Source: Danxiaibacter sp048498555 | GTDB taxonomy: Bacteria; Bacteroidota; Bacteroidia; Chitinophagales; Chitinophagaceae | Assembly (NCBI GenBank): GCA_048498555.1 | Contig: JBEHXT010000014.1 | Location: 83,519 to 147,518 of the forward strand | Length of the DNA: 64,000 nt | Direction of reading: 5' to 3' | Shown: one piece after another, positions 16,411-23,824 of the stretch | Layout of the letters: each line of letters opens with the position of its first letter | How positions within the stretch are numbered: position 1 is the stretch's first letter | The notes under the pieces: generated by a model | What the model saw: the letters and a program-made list of their open reading frames with translations, nothing else | Told to the model about the DNA's origin: nothing | Databases searched by the model: none | Made by a program: the position numbers and the translations under genes

Positions 16411-18065
16411 TAAAAAGGCTTAAGGCTACATATATTTTATTGGTCCTGGTTATTGGAGCTTCACTGGTTGCTAGTGGCCAGCAACCAGGTACGAAAGACA
16501 CTGTTACTAATAAAAAATTCATCAACATAATTCAGTCAAAAAGACTGGATTATGAGAGAAAGGACACTGTTGAATTTCAGTCGCTCGTGGGTGATGTTAT
16601 TGTCAGGCAGGACAAGACGCTTTTCTACTGTGACAGTGCCATCATTAACCGTAACCTTAACGTACTGGAAGCTTTTGGACATGTACACATCAACGATGCC
16701 GACAGCGTTCACACATACTCAGATTACCTGAAGTATCTTGGCAACGAGAAAAAAGCCTACCTGAAAAATAACGTAAAACTTACGGATGGAAAAGGCGTTC
16801 TAACCACAAAAAATCTTGAATACAATACTCAATCCAAAATTGGTATTTATAGTAACGGAGGCAAACTGGTAAATGGCAATTCCGTTTTAACCAGCGAAGA
16901 AGGTTATTATTACGGAGAAACCAGGGATGCTTTTTTTAAGAAAAAAGTAAAGCTGGTAACGCCGGACTACACCATTGAAACGGACACCTTGCCGTACAAT
17001 ACTTATACCGGCGTTGCAAACTTTGTGGTGCCTACTATTATTACAAGTACAACAGAAAATAACAGGCGGGTAAAAACCAGCAGTGGATTTTATGACTCCC
17101 AAAAGAAGTATGTAGTATTTGGTAGCAGGCCGAGCATTCAGGACGGCAGCACTTTTCTTGATGCGGATGATGTAGCGAGCAACGATTCTACTGGCTATAG
17201 CGAAGCAAGAGGAAATGTAATTTATCGGGATACCGCGCAAGGCTTAAGTATATTTTCCGGCAACCTAAAAACAAGCCGTGTCGAAAATTCATTTCTTGCA
17301 ACCATTCAACCTGTAATGGTGATTAAGCAGGATACAGACTCGCTGTTTATAGCAGCCGACACATTGTATTCTGCCAGGCTTTCAGATTTAATCAAAAGCC
17401 GCAACGTACCTGATATTACCGGAAAGGAAAGCGATGTAGCGAAAGATACTTCCTTAAAGTCCAAAGTAGCAAGTATTATAAGTAAGCCTGTAGATAGTAC
17501 AGACAGATTTTTTGAAGCTTACTTCAATGTGCGGATCTATTCAGACTCGATGCAGGCTGTGGGTGACAGTTTATTCTATTCAGCAAAAGATTCTGTTTTC
17601 CGGTTGTTCCGCAACCCTATTGTTTGGAACAATGAGAACCAGATCTCCGGCGATACTATTTACCTGTACACGCAACATAAAAAGCCGAAGCGCCTATACG
17701 TTTTTGAAAATGCCATTACAATTAGCAAACTTGGCGAAGATTATTATAACCAGGTAAAAGGCAGAACGATTAATGGCTATTTTAAAGAAGGCAATATTGA
17801 TTTTTTGAGAGCCAAAGGAAACTCCGAAGCTATCTACTACGGCCAGGATGAGAACAATAGATTTGTCGGCGTGAACCGTGCCACGGCCGAAATGATTGAC
17901 CTGTACTTTGACCAGCGCAAACCTGAACGTGTGGTTATGCGTACAAATCTTAAAGGTACTACCTATCCAATGCGACAGGTTAACCATTCCGATATGCGCC
18001 TTCGTGGTTTTAAATGGATAGAAGATAAAAGGCCTAAGTCAAAATATGAGCTGTTTGGAAAGTAA
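16407..18065 (+). CDS. OstA/LptA-like periplasmic protein
   Basis: A 552-residue exported protein with an N-terminal signal segment (LVLVIGASLVASGQQ) and the beta-jellyroll OstA/LptA-type repeats seen in LPS-transport proteins, for example DVIVRQDKTLFYCDSAIINR, EAFGHVHINDADSVHTYSDY and ATKGNSEAIYYGQDENN-like segments near the C-terminus. LptA forms a bridge carrying lipopolysaccharide to the outer membrane; Bacteroidota have such enlarged versions. Translational coupling to the MCE gene suggests a joint role in outer-membrane lipid transport. Exact substrate is inferred. Confidence 0.85.
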   Translation: MIKRLKATYILLVLVIGASLVASGQQPGTKDTVTNKKFINIIQSKRLDYERKDTVEFQSLVGDVIVRQDKTLFYCDSAIINRNLNVLEAFGHVHINDADSVHTYSDYLKYLGNEKKAYLKNNVKLTDGKGVLTTKNLEYNTQSKIGIYSNGGKLVNGNSVLTSEEGYYYGETRDAFFKKKVKLVTPDYTIETDTLPYNTYTGVANFVVPTIITSTTENNRRVKTSSGFYDSQKKYVVFGSRPSIQDGSTFLDADDVASNDSTGYSEARGNVIYRDTAQGLSIFSGNLKTSRVENSFLATIQPVMVIKQDTDSLFIAADTLYSARLSDLIKSRNVPDITGKESDVAKDTSLKSKVASIISKPVDSTDRFFEAYFNVRIYSDSMQAVGDSLFYSAKDSVFRLFRNPIVWNNENQISGDTIYLYTQHKKPKRLYVFENAITISKLGEDYYNQVKGRTINGYFKEGNIDFLRAKGNSEAIYYGQDENNRFVGVNRATAEMIDLYFDQRKPERVVMRTNLKGTTYPMRQVNHSDMRLRGFKWIEDKRPKSKYELFGK

Positions 18066-18268
18066 AGAGATTTGAGATTTGAAATTCGATATTTGAGATT
18101 CAGATTTTCTGAGTGGCTTTGTGTTAGCATGCAACCACCTGTGCGGATCGGAAATAATATTCGGTTTAAATTAAGTTGTTGCACGCTGCAAGGCAATCTC
18201 AAATTTTAAATTTCGAATCTTAAATTCAGGCTCAATCTCAAATTCCAAATTTCAAATCTCAAATTTGC
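18066..18268. repeat. Inverted pair of word arrays filling the OstA-nhaA gap
   Basis: The left part (18066-18112) has words GAGATTTGAGATTTGAAATT and ATTTGAGATTCAGATTT. The right part (18197-18268) carries the inverse, CAATCTCAAATTTTAAATTT, TTCGAATCTTAAATTC and CCAAATTTCAAATCTC. About 85 bases of unrelated sequence lie between. The arrays begin right after the OstA stop codon and end four bases before the nhaA start, where CAAATTTG could even act as a -7 box. Confidence 0.75.
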
Positions 18269-18271
18269 AGC

Positions 18272-19453
18272 ATGTCCTTTCTAAAGCGAACATTCATTGA
18301 TCCGGTAAAAGAATTCATTCACGACAGCAGATCGATCGGAATTTTGCTACTGGTTTGCACAGCCATTTCACTCACAATTGCGAACCTGTCTTTTGGAAAA
18401 GAATACCTTGCTTTTTGGAATACGGAGTTTCATAGTTTTCACGATCTATTTCTCCCTCATTCTCTACTCCACTTTATTAACGACGGCCTGATGGCGCTGT
18501 TCTTTTTCCTCGCGGGAATGGAAATAAAACATGAAATGCTACATGGCGAGCTATCAATCCCTCAGCGTGCCACGCTACCGGTTGCGGCGGCCATTGGAGG
18601 AATGGTTGTTCCAGCCATCATTTTCTCGCTTTTCAATAAGGCTACGGTGTATCAGCAAGGATGGGGAATTCCTACAGCAACAGACATCGCTTTTTCGCTG
18701 GGCATAGCGTCGCTGCTGGGCAAACGCATACCCGATTCACTCAAAATCTTTTTGACTGCGCTCGCCATCATCGATGACCTTGGTGCAATTGTGATCATCG
18801 CGCTTTTTTACGGTTCATCCATTAAACTTGTGTGGTTAGGCTCAACCCTTGTTGTTATCGCACTCATCTATTTTATCAATAAGAAAATCCGGTTCGGCTG
18901 GCTGCAGATAATCCTGGGCATTGTGCTCTGGTATTGTGTTTTTAACTCAGGCATTCATGCCACCATTGCTGGTGTATTGTTTGCGCTTCTTGTACCGGGG
19001 AACCTTCTTACAACTTACAGCCACAAGTTGCATCACCCGGTCAATTTTGTGATCATGCCCTTATTTGCACTCGCCAATACAGCTATTATATTTCCGCAAA
19101 ATCCTTTGTCTGCATTAACAAGCACGCTATCGCTGGGAATCATATTTGGCTTGTTCATCGGCAAGCCGCTGGGTATTTATACGGCCTGTTATATAGTGAT
19201 CAAAAAGAAATGGGCTACATTGTCGACAGGCGTAACGCAACCCCACCTTATTGGAGCAGGTATCCTGGCGGGGATAGGTTTCACCATGAGCATTTTTATT
19301 TCAACACTCGCATTCGATGATCCAACTTATCAGGATGCAGCTAAAGTCGCTGTACTTGCCGGTTCCGTGGCAGCAATGGTAGCAGGCTACTGTTGGTTAA
19401 GATCAATACATGCGCGTGATCAGGGTAAACTGAACAACCCGCTGCCGGAATAA
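18272..19453 (+). CDS. nhaA: Na+/H+ antiporter NhaA
   Basis: Inner-membrane antiporter that expels Na+ in exchange for protons. The 393 residues show about 11-12 hydrophobic segments. Ion-binding aspartates are visible in ATDIAFSLGI (equivalent to Asp133) and ALAIIDDLGAIVIIALFY (equivalent to Asp163/Asp164), and the N-terminal FFFLAGMEIKHEMLHGEL is family-typical. The start ATG follows the inverted word array by a few bases. It converges with the small lipoprotein gene downstream. Confidence 0.97.
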   Translation: MSFLKRTFIDPVKEFIHDSRSIGILLLVCTAISLTIANLSFGKEYLAFWNTEFHSFHDLFLPHSLLHFINDGLMALFFFLAGMEIKHEMLHGELSIPQRATLPVAAAIGGMVVPAIIFSLFNKATVYQQGWGIPTATDIAFSLGIASLLGKRIPDSLKIFLTALAIIDDLGAIVIIALFYGSSIKLVWLGSTLVVIALIYFINKKIRFGWLQIILGIVLWYCVFNSGIHATIAGVLFALLVPGNLLTTYSHKLHHPVNFVIMPLFALANTAIIFPQNPLSALTSTLSLGIIFGLFIGKPLGIYTACYIVIKKKWATLSTGVTQPHLIGAGILAGIGFTMSIFISTLAFDDPTYQDAAKVAVLAGSVAAMVAGYCWLRSIHARDQGKLNNPLPE

Positions 19454-19472
19454 GCTAATATTTTTTCTCTGC

Positions 19473-19694
19473 TTATTTACGCTTGACCGTATCCCTGGGA
19501 TTGATTGTATCCGGCCTTACTTTAGGAGTAGCAGTATCGCCAACTGAAGGGTTAGTAGCGGATCTATTGTCAGGAGGCGGGACAGTTATAGACTTGTTCG
19601 ATGTATCGGTCTCATTATTCCTGCCCTCATGGTTGCCGCACGAAGCCAGCATGAATGCGCTAAAAACTACCACGGCAATAAGTGTATTTTTCAT
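19473..19694 (-). CDS. Small lipoprotein, low-complexity
   Basis: A 73-residue product with a lipobox (VVVFSAFMLASCGNH, Cys near residue 19) followed by a Pro/Thr/Asp/Asn-rich tail ending DTVKRK. It would be attached to a membrane by the lipidated cysteine. I use the ATG at 19694; the frame extends 4 codons upstream. No family recognised. Convergent with nhaA, 19 bases apart. Confidence 0.6.
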   Translation of the reverse strand: MKNTLIAVVVFSAFMLASCGNHEGRNNETDTSNKSITVPPPDNRSATNPSVGDTATPKVRPDTINPRDTVKRK

Positions 19695-19919
19695 AAAGCA
19701 ACTCATTTATTATTTGAAATACTTATCACGAGCAGGCTAAAAATTCATGCCAATAAAATACATCGTATTAATGGAGAAAAGTAGATAAAGCGGCTTATCT
19801 GTGGGCAAAAAAAGCTACACAAAAGCAACAAATCAATCCATAAACTTGTTACTAATAGCAGATACAAAATGGTACACTTATGGAAGTAAGGAGAATATTC
19901 TTAATTTAAATCTTTTTGT

Positions 19920-20078
19920 ATGCTTAGATGGACCGTAATCTTTCTGATCATTGCGATTGTGGCTGCCATATTCGGTTTTACAGGAATTGCTTCAAGCGCT
20001 GCAGGTATCGCTAAGGTTTTGTTCTTTATATTTATCGTATTGTTCCTGATTTCTTTAATTAGAGGAAGGACACCCTAA
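19920..20078 (+). CDS. DUF1328 small membrane protein (YtjA-like)
   Basis: A 52-residue protein with two hydrophobic segments (WTVIFLIIAIVAAIFGFTGI and AKVLFFIFIVLFLISLI) separated by the small-residue turn ASSAAGI and ending RGRTP. This is the pattern of DUF1328/YtjA proteins, found in many bacteria and often stress-induced, with no defined biochemical role. It is free-standing, with 213 bases before it that hold nothing I can identify. Confidence 0.85.
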   Translation: MLRWTVIFLIIAIVAAIFGFTGIASSAAGIAKVLFFIFIVLFLISLIRGRTP

Positions 20079-20135
20079 GGTTTTTTTAATACGTTATATT
20101 CGTGTTAAATAAACGCGAAAAAATAAAATCATTTT

Positions 20136-20240
20136 TATCTTCGCGCAGATATACTAACACAATAACATTCAAATATTTAAGCCTGATAGCAGGCAGTTTT
20201 GGTTGCGAGGGTAATTTCAATTACCCTCTATTTTTTTTTG
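20136..20240 (+). ncRNA. Candidate small RNA with strong terminator
   Basis: A -7-like TATCTTCG (20136-20143) is followed by about 90 bases that contain the hairpin GCCTG-ATAG-CAGGC (20181-20194) and a 9-bp terminator hairpin (GAGGGTAAT-TTCA-ATTACCCTC, 20207-20228) with a run of nine T (20231-20239). No open reading frame fits inside. Alternatively this is only the terminator of the DUF1328 gene, 130 bases upstream. I could not match it to a named RNA family. Confidence 0.4.
20207..20239 (+). terminator. Strong intrinsic terminator
   Basis: Perfect 9-bp stem, 4-base loop and a TATTTTTTTTT tail on the plus strand. It ends either the DUF1328 transcript or a separate small RNA. The 380-base gap 20079-20458 holds only this structure, the candidate RNA and the minus-strand terminator at 20331-20353. 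Confidence 0.85.
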
Positions 20241-20330
20241 GGGGCTTTCAAAGAATATAAGATTTCACGATTTCATAGGGACACAATGCATTTCTTATAT
20301 CCTGAATATTTATTGTTGCATTTAAAAAAG

Positions 20331-20353
20331 AGAAAAGACTTTTTGCCTTTTCT
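20331..20353 (-). terminator. Terminator of the SpmAB-like gene
   Basis: AGAAAAG pairs with CTTTTCT around a 9-base loop. On the minus strand it is followed by CTTTTTT. It lies about 105 bases after the stop at 20459. Confidence 0.55.
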
Positions 20354-20458
20354 TATGTGACTATTATATTAAATGTGTTGCAATAATAAACAGAAGAACT
20401 TTCATTACGTCACGGTGACACATTATAAAAAGCTTAAAAAAACGTTTAAATTCGTCGG

Positions 20459-21691
20459 TTATCGGAAAAACTGGTAGGAAATAATTATGGCAGAAATGAC
20501 ACCGATTATATCAGCCATAATTCCTGCCCACACGGCATAACGCACTTTTTTAATGCCTACACTGCCAAAATACAGAGCAAGAATATAGAATGTTGTATCG
20601 GTTGAGCCGAACAAGGTTGAGCCCAATTGCCCAACAAAACTGTCGGGGCCGTGTGTTTTTAATGTATCGATCATTAAACCGCGCGCGCCACTGCCGCTGA
20701 AAGGGCGCATAATGGCAATTGGCAGGGCCGGAGTAAAATCGGTATTCAGGCCGGTAAGCCCTATAACATAGGTAAGCCCATTTGTGACGTACGTGAGTGC
20801 ACCGCTGTCCCTGAAAACACGAATTGCCACAAGCATTCCAACTAAATAGGGCAAAATCTTCAGAACAACGTCAAAGCCGTTCTTTGCTCCCTCAATAAAA
20901 GCATCAAAGACTGATACTTTCTTCCAAACCCCACCAACAATGATCGTAACTACTATCGCGAATAAAATCAGATTACCGGAAATCTTACTGAACGCTTCAC
21001 GCTGTGCATTCTCCATCCTTCCAACCAAAACCAGCAAGCCTACAACAAATGCAGTCATACCTAACAACGAAGCAATCAATGTGAAGTCCCATTTAATTCC
21101 TTGCCTTATTCCTACAATTACGATGGAGGCGAGCGTTGCCGAAATTGTGCCCAGTACGCAGGGAATAAAAATGCTTGCCGGCTGTGTAGAACCAGCAGCC
21201 AATCTATAGGTGATAATCGACAATGGGATTAACGTAAGGCCGCTCGTGTGCAGCACCAGGAACATAATCTGCGCATTGGTCGCTGTTTCTTTGTTGGGGT
21301 TCAATGATTGCAGGCTTTGCATGGCTTTCAAGCCAAACGGCGTTGCTGCATTATCTAATCCCAGCATATTGGCACTAAAGTTCATCACCATCTCCCCCAT
21401 CGCCGGGTGCTTGTCGGGAACTTCAGGAAAAAGCCTTTTCATAAAGGGGTTCAACCATCTGGCCAACAGGTTAATGGCTCCTGCTTTTTCGGCTATATTC
21501 ATTATTCCAAGAAAAAAGATCATTGTTCCCGCCAGGGAAAATCCCACATCTACTACCGAACTTTTGGCTGAATCGAACATGCCTTCCACTAACACTTTAA
21601 AAATTTCTGTATCATGAAACACAATTAGTTTAACACAGGCTATGATAAAAGCTATGATGAAAAAAGCGATCCAGACAATGTTTAGCGCCAT
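20459..21691 (-). CDS. Fused SpmA/SpmB-type nucleoside-recognition membrane protein
   Basis: The 410-residue protein has about 10 hydrophobic segments in two homologous halves, corresponding to spore-maturation proteins SpmA and SpmB (nucleoside recognition/Gate domain). Typical stretches are NFSANMLGLDNAATPFGLKAM in the first half and MRPFSGSGARGLMIDTLKTHGPDSF plus LGSTLFGSTDTTFYILALYF in the second. The organism need not sporulate; fused versions are widespread in Bacteroidota and the transported substrate is unknown. It is divergent from ychF. Confidence 0.92.
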   Translation of the reverse strand: MALNIVWIAFFIIAFIIACVKLIVFHDTEIFKVLVEGMFDSAKSSVVDVGFSLAGTMIFFLGIMNIAEKAGAINLLARWLNPFMKRLFPEVPDKHPAMGEMVMNFSANMLGLDNAATPFGLKAMQSLQSLNPNKETATNAQIMFLVLHTSGLTLIPLSIITYRLAAGSTQPASIFIPCVLGTISATLASIVIVGIRQGIKWDFTLIASLLGMTAFVVGLLVLVGRMENAQREAFSKISGNLILFAIVVTIIVGGVWKKVSVFDAFIEGAKNGFDVVLKILPYLVGMLVAIRVFRDSGALTYVTNGLTYVIGLTGLNTDFTPALPIAIMRPFSGSGARGLMIDTLKTHGPDSFVGQLGSTLFGSTDTTFYILALYFGSVGIKKVRYAVWAGIMADIIGVISAIIISYQFFR

Positions 21692-21774
21692 GAATTAGAA
21701 TTAATTAAGACATCCGAAAGTAGTGAAAAACACTATCCAAAGCGGAAAAGTTTCCTATTTAGAGAGGACAGCGC

Positions 21775-21782
21775 TACATTTG
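21775..21782 (+). promoter_or_regulatory. -7 element for ychF
   Basis: TACATTTG matches TAnnTTTG, and TTTC stands 20 bases upstream at the -33 position. The ychF start is 98 bases downstream; most of that leader is a word array. Confidence 0.55.
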
Positions 21783-21784
21783 CG

Positions 21785-21862
21785 GCCTGTTAAGCATAAA
21801 GCGTGCAGCTTAAAGCCCAAAGCCATTGCTGAGAGCTGATAGCTGACTGCTGATAGCTAAAG
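21785..21862. repeat. Word array C before ychF
   Basis: Words of the type AGAGCTGATAGCTGACTGCTG and AAAGCCCAAAGCCATTGCTG, shortened here to their cores GCTGATAGCTGA and GCTGATAGCTAA, fill the leader of ychF. They are the reverse complement of the array at 5146-5200 next to nuoF. Confidence 0.6.
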
Positions 21863-21880
21863 ATTAAACACAACATAATT

Positions 21881-22984
21881 ATGGCTTTACAAGCAGGTAT
21901 TGTGGGATTACCAAATGTGGGTAAATCAACTTTGTTCAATGCATTAAGTAATGCAAAGGCGCAGGCGGCCAATTTCCCGTTCTGTACTATTGAACCGAAC
22001 GTGGGCGTTATTACCGTTCCGGATGAACGCCTGATCCAGTTGGAAAAGCTGGTTCAACCGCAACGCGTGGTTCCTACAACTGTTGAAATAGTAGATATCG
22101 CCGGCCTGGTAAAAGGCGCCAGCAAAGGTGAAGGATTAGGTAACCAGTTTCTTGGAAATATCAGGAGCACCGACGCCATTATTCACGTATTACGTTGTTT
22201 CGACGATGACAATGTAATTCACGTTGATGGCAGCGTAAACCCTGTTCGTGATAAGGAAATTATTGACACAGAATTGCAGTTAAAAGACCTTGATAGCGTA
22301 GAAAAGAAAATCGCCAAGTCAGAAAAGCAGGCAAGAACGGGAGGTGATAAAGAAGCATTGCGCGGGTTGGAAATTCTGCAGGCAATAAAAGCACACCTTG
22401 AACAAGGCAAAAATGCGAGAGCATTTGAGGTAAGCCCTGAAGAAAGAGAAAAGCATGTTGATGATATGTTCCTTCTTACCATTAAGCCGGTAGTTTACGT
22501 GTGCAATGTGGATGACAAAAGTGTTGTAAAAGGAAATAAACATACTGAAGCTATTAAGGAAGCGGTTAAGGATGAGAAAGCGGAAATTATTTTCATCAGC
22601 GCTGAAATAGAAAGCGAGATTGCTGTAATGGACAACTTTGAAGACAGGCAGATGTTCCTGGAAGATATGGGATTGCATGAAAGTGGAGTTGCCCGTCTGA
22701 TCAAAGCTACTTACCACCTGCTGAACCTTGCTACTTATTTCACTGCAGGTGTTCAGGAAGTACGTGCATGGACCATCACCAAAGGAATGTATGCTCCACA
22801 GGCTGCCGGTGTTATTCATACTGACTTTGAAAAGGGATTTATTCGTGCGGAAGTAATCAAATACCTCGACTTTGTAAAATTCGGATCAGAAGCCGCTTGT
22901 CGCGACAATGGTAAACTGGCCGTTCAGGGTAAGGATTACCTGGTAGAAGATGGCGACATCATGCACTTCAGGTTCAACGTATAA
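21881..22984 (+). CDS. ychF: Obg-like GTPase/ATPase YchF
   Basis: Cytosolic P-loop NTPase of the Obg family that prefers ATP and associates with ribosomes and redox-stress control. The 367 residues show G1 GLPNVGKST at residue 8, switch and G3 VDIAGLVKGASKGEGLGN near 70, a coiled-coil insertion near 125-165, the altered G4 CNVDDKS near 208, and the C-terminal TGS domain ending EDGDIMHFRFNV. Length is normal. It is transcribed alone and ends in a long-stem terminator. Confidence 0.97.
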   Translation: MALQAGIVGLPNVGKSTLFNALSNAKAQAANFPFCTIEPNVGVITVPDERLIQLEKLVQPQRVVPTTVEIVDIAGLVKGASKGEGLGNQFLGNIRSTDAIIHVLRCFDDDNVIHVDGSVNPVRDKEIIDTELQLKDLDSVEKKIAKSEKQARTGGDKEALRGLEILQAIKAHLEQGKNARAFEVSPEEREKHVDDMFLLTIKPVVYVCNVDDKSVVKGNKHTEAIKEAVKDEKAEIIFISAEIESEIAVMDNFEDRQMFLEDMGLHESGVARLIKATYHLLNLATYFTAGVQEVRAWTITKGMYAPQAAGVIHTDFEKGFIRAEVIKYLDFVKFGSEAACRDNGKLAVQGKDYLVEDGDIMHFRFNV

Positions 22985-23012
22985 GAAGACCGGCCTTCGC
23001 CGTTTTTAATAT

Positions 23013-23094
23013 AACCGTAAAATAGAAAAACACTTTTTCCAGTAAAGTTTTTTATAACTTGTCTGGACGATTGTTTACTGTTTTACGGTTTTTT
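23013..23094 (+). terminator. Terminator with a long-range stem after ychF
   Basis: AACCGTAAAATAG (23013-23025) pairs with CTGTTTTACGGTT (23078-23090) over 13 positions including one G-U, and TTTT follows. The 52 bases between can form minor structure. It closes the ychF transcript. Confidence 0.65.
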
Positions 23095-23173
23095 ATTGCA
23101 GGTTACAGAACACTTGCCATGCCGGTAATTCGAACATCTACGCATATAATTTTCTAACACAAAAAAAGAAACG

Positions 23174-23596
23174 ATGAATCCAAATCAAACAGCAGTTTAT
23201 CCTTATTTGGCATTCAATGGCGATTGCCGTGAAGCAATGACTTTTTACAAGGATTGCATTGGCGGAGAACTGGAGATCATGGATTTTGCTTCAGCGCCCA
23301 TGGATACGCCTCCGGAAGCAAAAAACAATGTAATGCACTCACGCCTGACAAAAGGCGAACTGACTATCATGGCATCCGACTTGATGCCCGGCCAGCCTGT
23401 TACCAATGGAAGCTCCGTTTCGCTTTCCGTAAACTGCACCAGCAAAGAAGAGGTGGACACTTACTTCAACAACCTTTCTAAAGATGGAACGGTAACCATG
23501 CCTGCAGCGGAAACATTTTGGGGCGCCTATTTTGGAATGCTAACAGATAAATTCGGCATTCACTGGATGTTTAATTACGATAAACCACAACAGTAA
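23174..23596 (+). CDS. VOC-superfamily (PhnB-like) protein
   Basis: A 140-residue cytosolic protein of the vicinal-oxygen-chelate/glyoxalase fold, PhnB-like branch. It begins VYPYLAFNGDCREAMTFYKDCIGGELEI and ends YFGMLTDKFGIHWMFNYDKP, both family-typical. These proteins bind small molecules, sometimes with a metal; the branch has no assigned reaction. The stop codon (23594-23596) is itself part of the downstream word array. Confidence 0.9.
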   Translation: MNPNQTAVYPYLAFNGDCREAMTFYKDCIGGELEIMDFASAPMDTPPEAKNNVMHSRLTKGELTIMASDLMPGQPVTNGSSVSLSVNCTSKEEVDTYFNNLSKDGTVTMPAAETFWGAYFGMLTDKFGIHWMFNYDKPQQ

Positions 23597-23671
23597 GTTG
23601 TAAGTTATACGTGGTACGTTATACGTTGAAGCCAGGAAGTTGGGAAGTTGTAAGTTTTACGTTATACGTTT
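23594..23671. repeat. Word array B, left arm
   Basis: Tandem degenerate words of the type TAAGTTGTAAGTTATACG and GTGGTACGTTATACGTT start at the stop codon of the VOC gene. The inverted form stands at 23771-23806. Similar arrays are found at 25185-25236, 46628-46712 and 46816-46855. Confidence 0.8.
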
Positions 23672-23709
23672 AAGCCTTCATATTGCATAACATTACAACA
23701 TGAAGGCTT
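23672..23709 (+). terminator. Hairpin inside the word-array pair
   Basis: AAGCCTTCAT pairs with ATGAAGGCTT around an 18-base loop; the tail TAACGTTTAG is a poor U tract. It sits between the two arms of word array B, as a terminator also does at 46729-46764 and 47692-47723. Confidence 0.45.
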
Positions 23710-23770
23710 TAACGTTTAGATACCCGTTTCAACATCATTTATAACCCGAAAAATTTTAATCGGGAGAAGT

Positions 23771-23806
23771 TAAACTTACAACGTACCACGTAAAACTTAT
23801 AACTTA
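23771..23806. repeat. Word array B, right arm (inverted)
   Basis: AAACTTACAACGTACCACG and TAAAACTTATAACTTA are the reverse complement of the words at 23594-23671. The arm ends 6 bases before the -7 box of the DUF763 gene. Confidence 0.75.
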
Positions 23807-23811
23807 AATGC

Positions 23812-23819
23812 TAATTTTG
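23812..23819 (+). promoter_or_regulatory. -7 element directly before the DUF763 gene
   Basis: TAATTTTG (TAnnTTTG) ends 5 bases before the ATG at 23825, the same geometry as in front of the phosphatase (12722) and DUF2279 (49659) genes. This suggests a leaderless message. Confidence 0.5.
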
Positions 23820-23824
23820 TTAGC

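Noticed and set aside
23594..23806. CRISPR array
   Set aside because: Words are only about 10-18 bases, degenerate, without regular spacers, and no cas genes are near.
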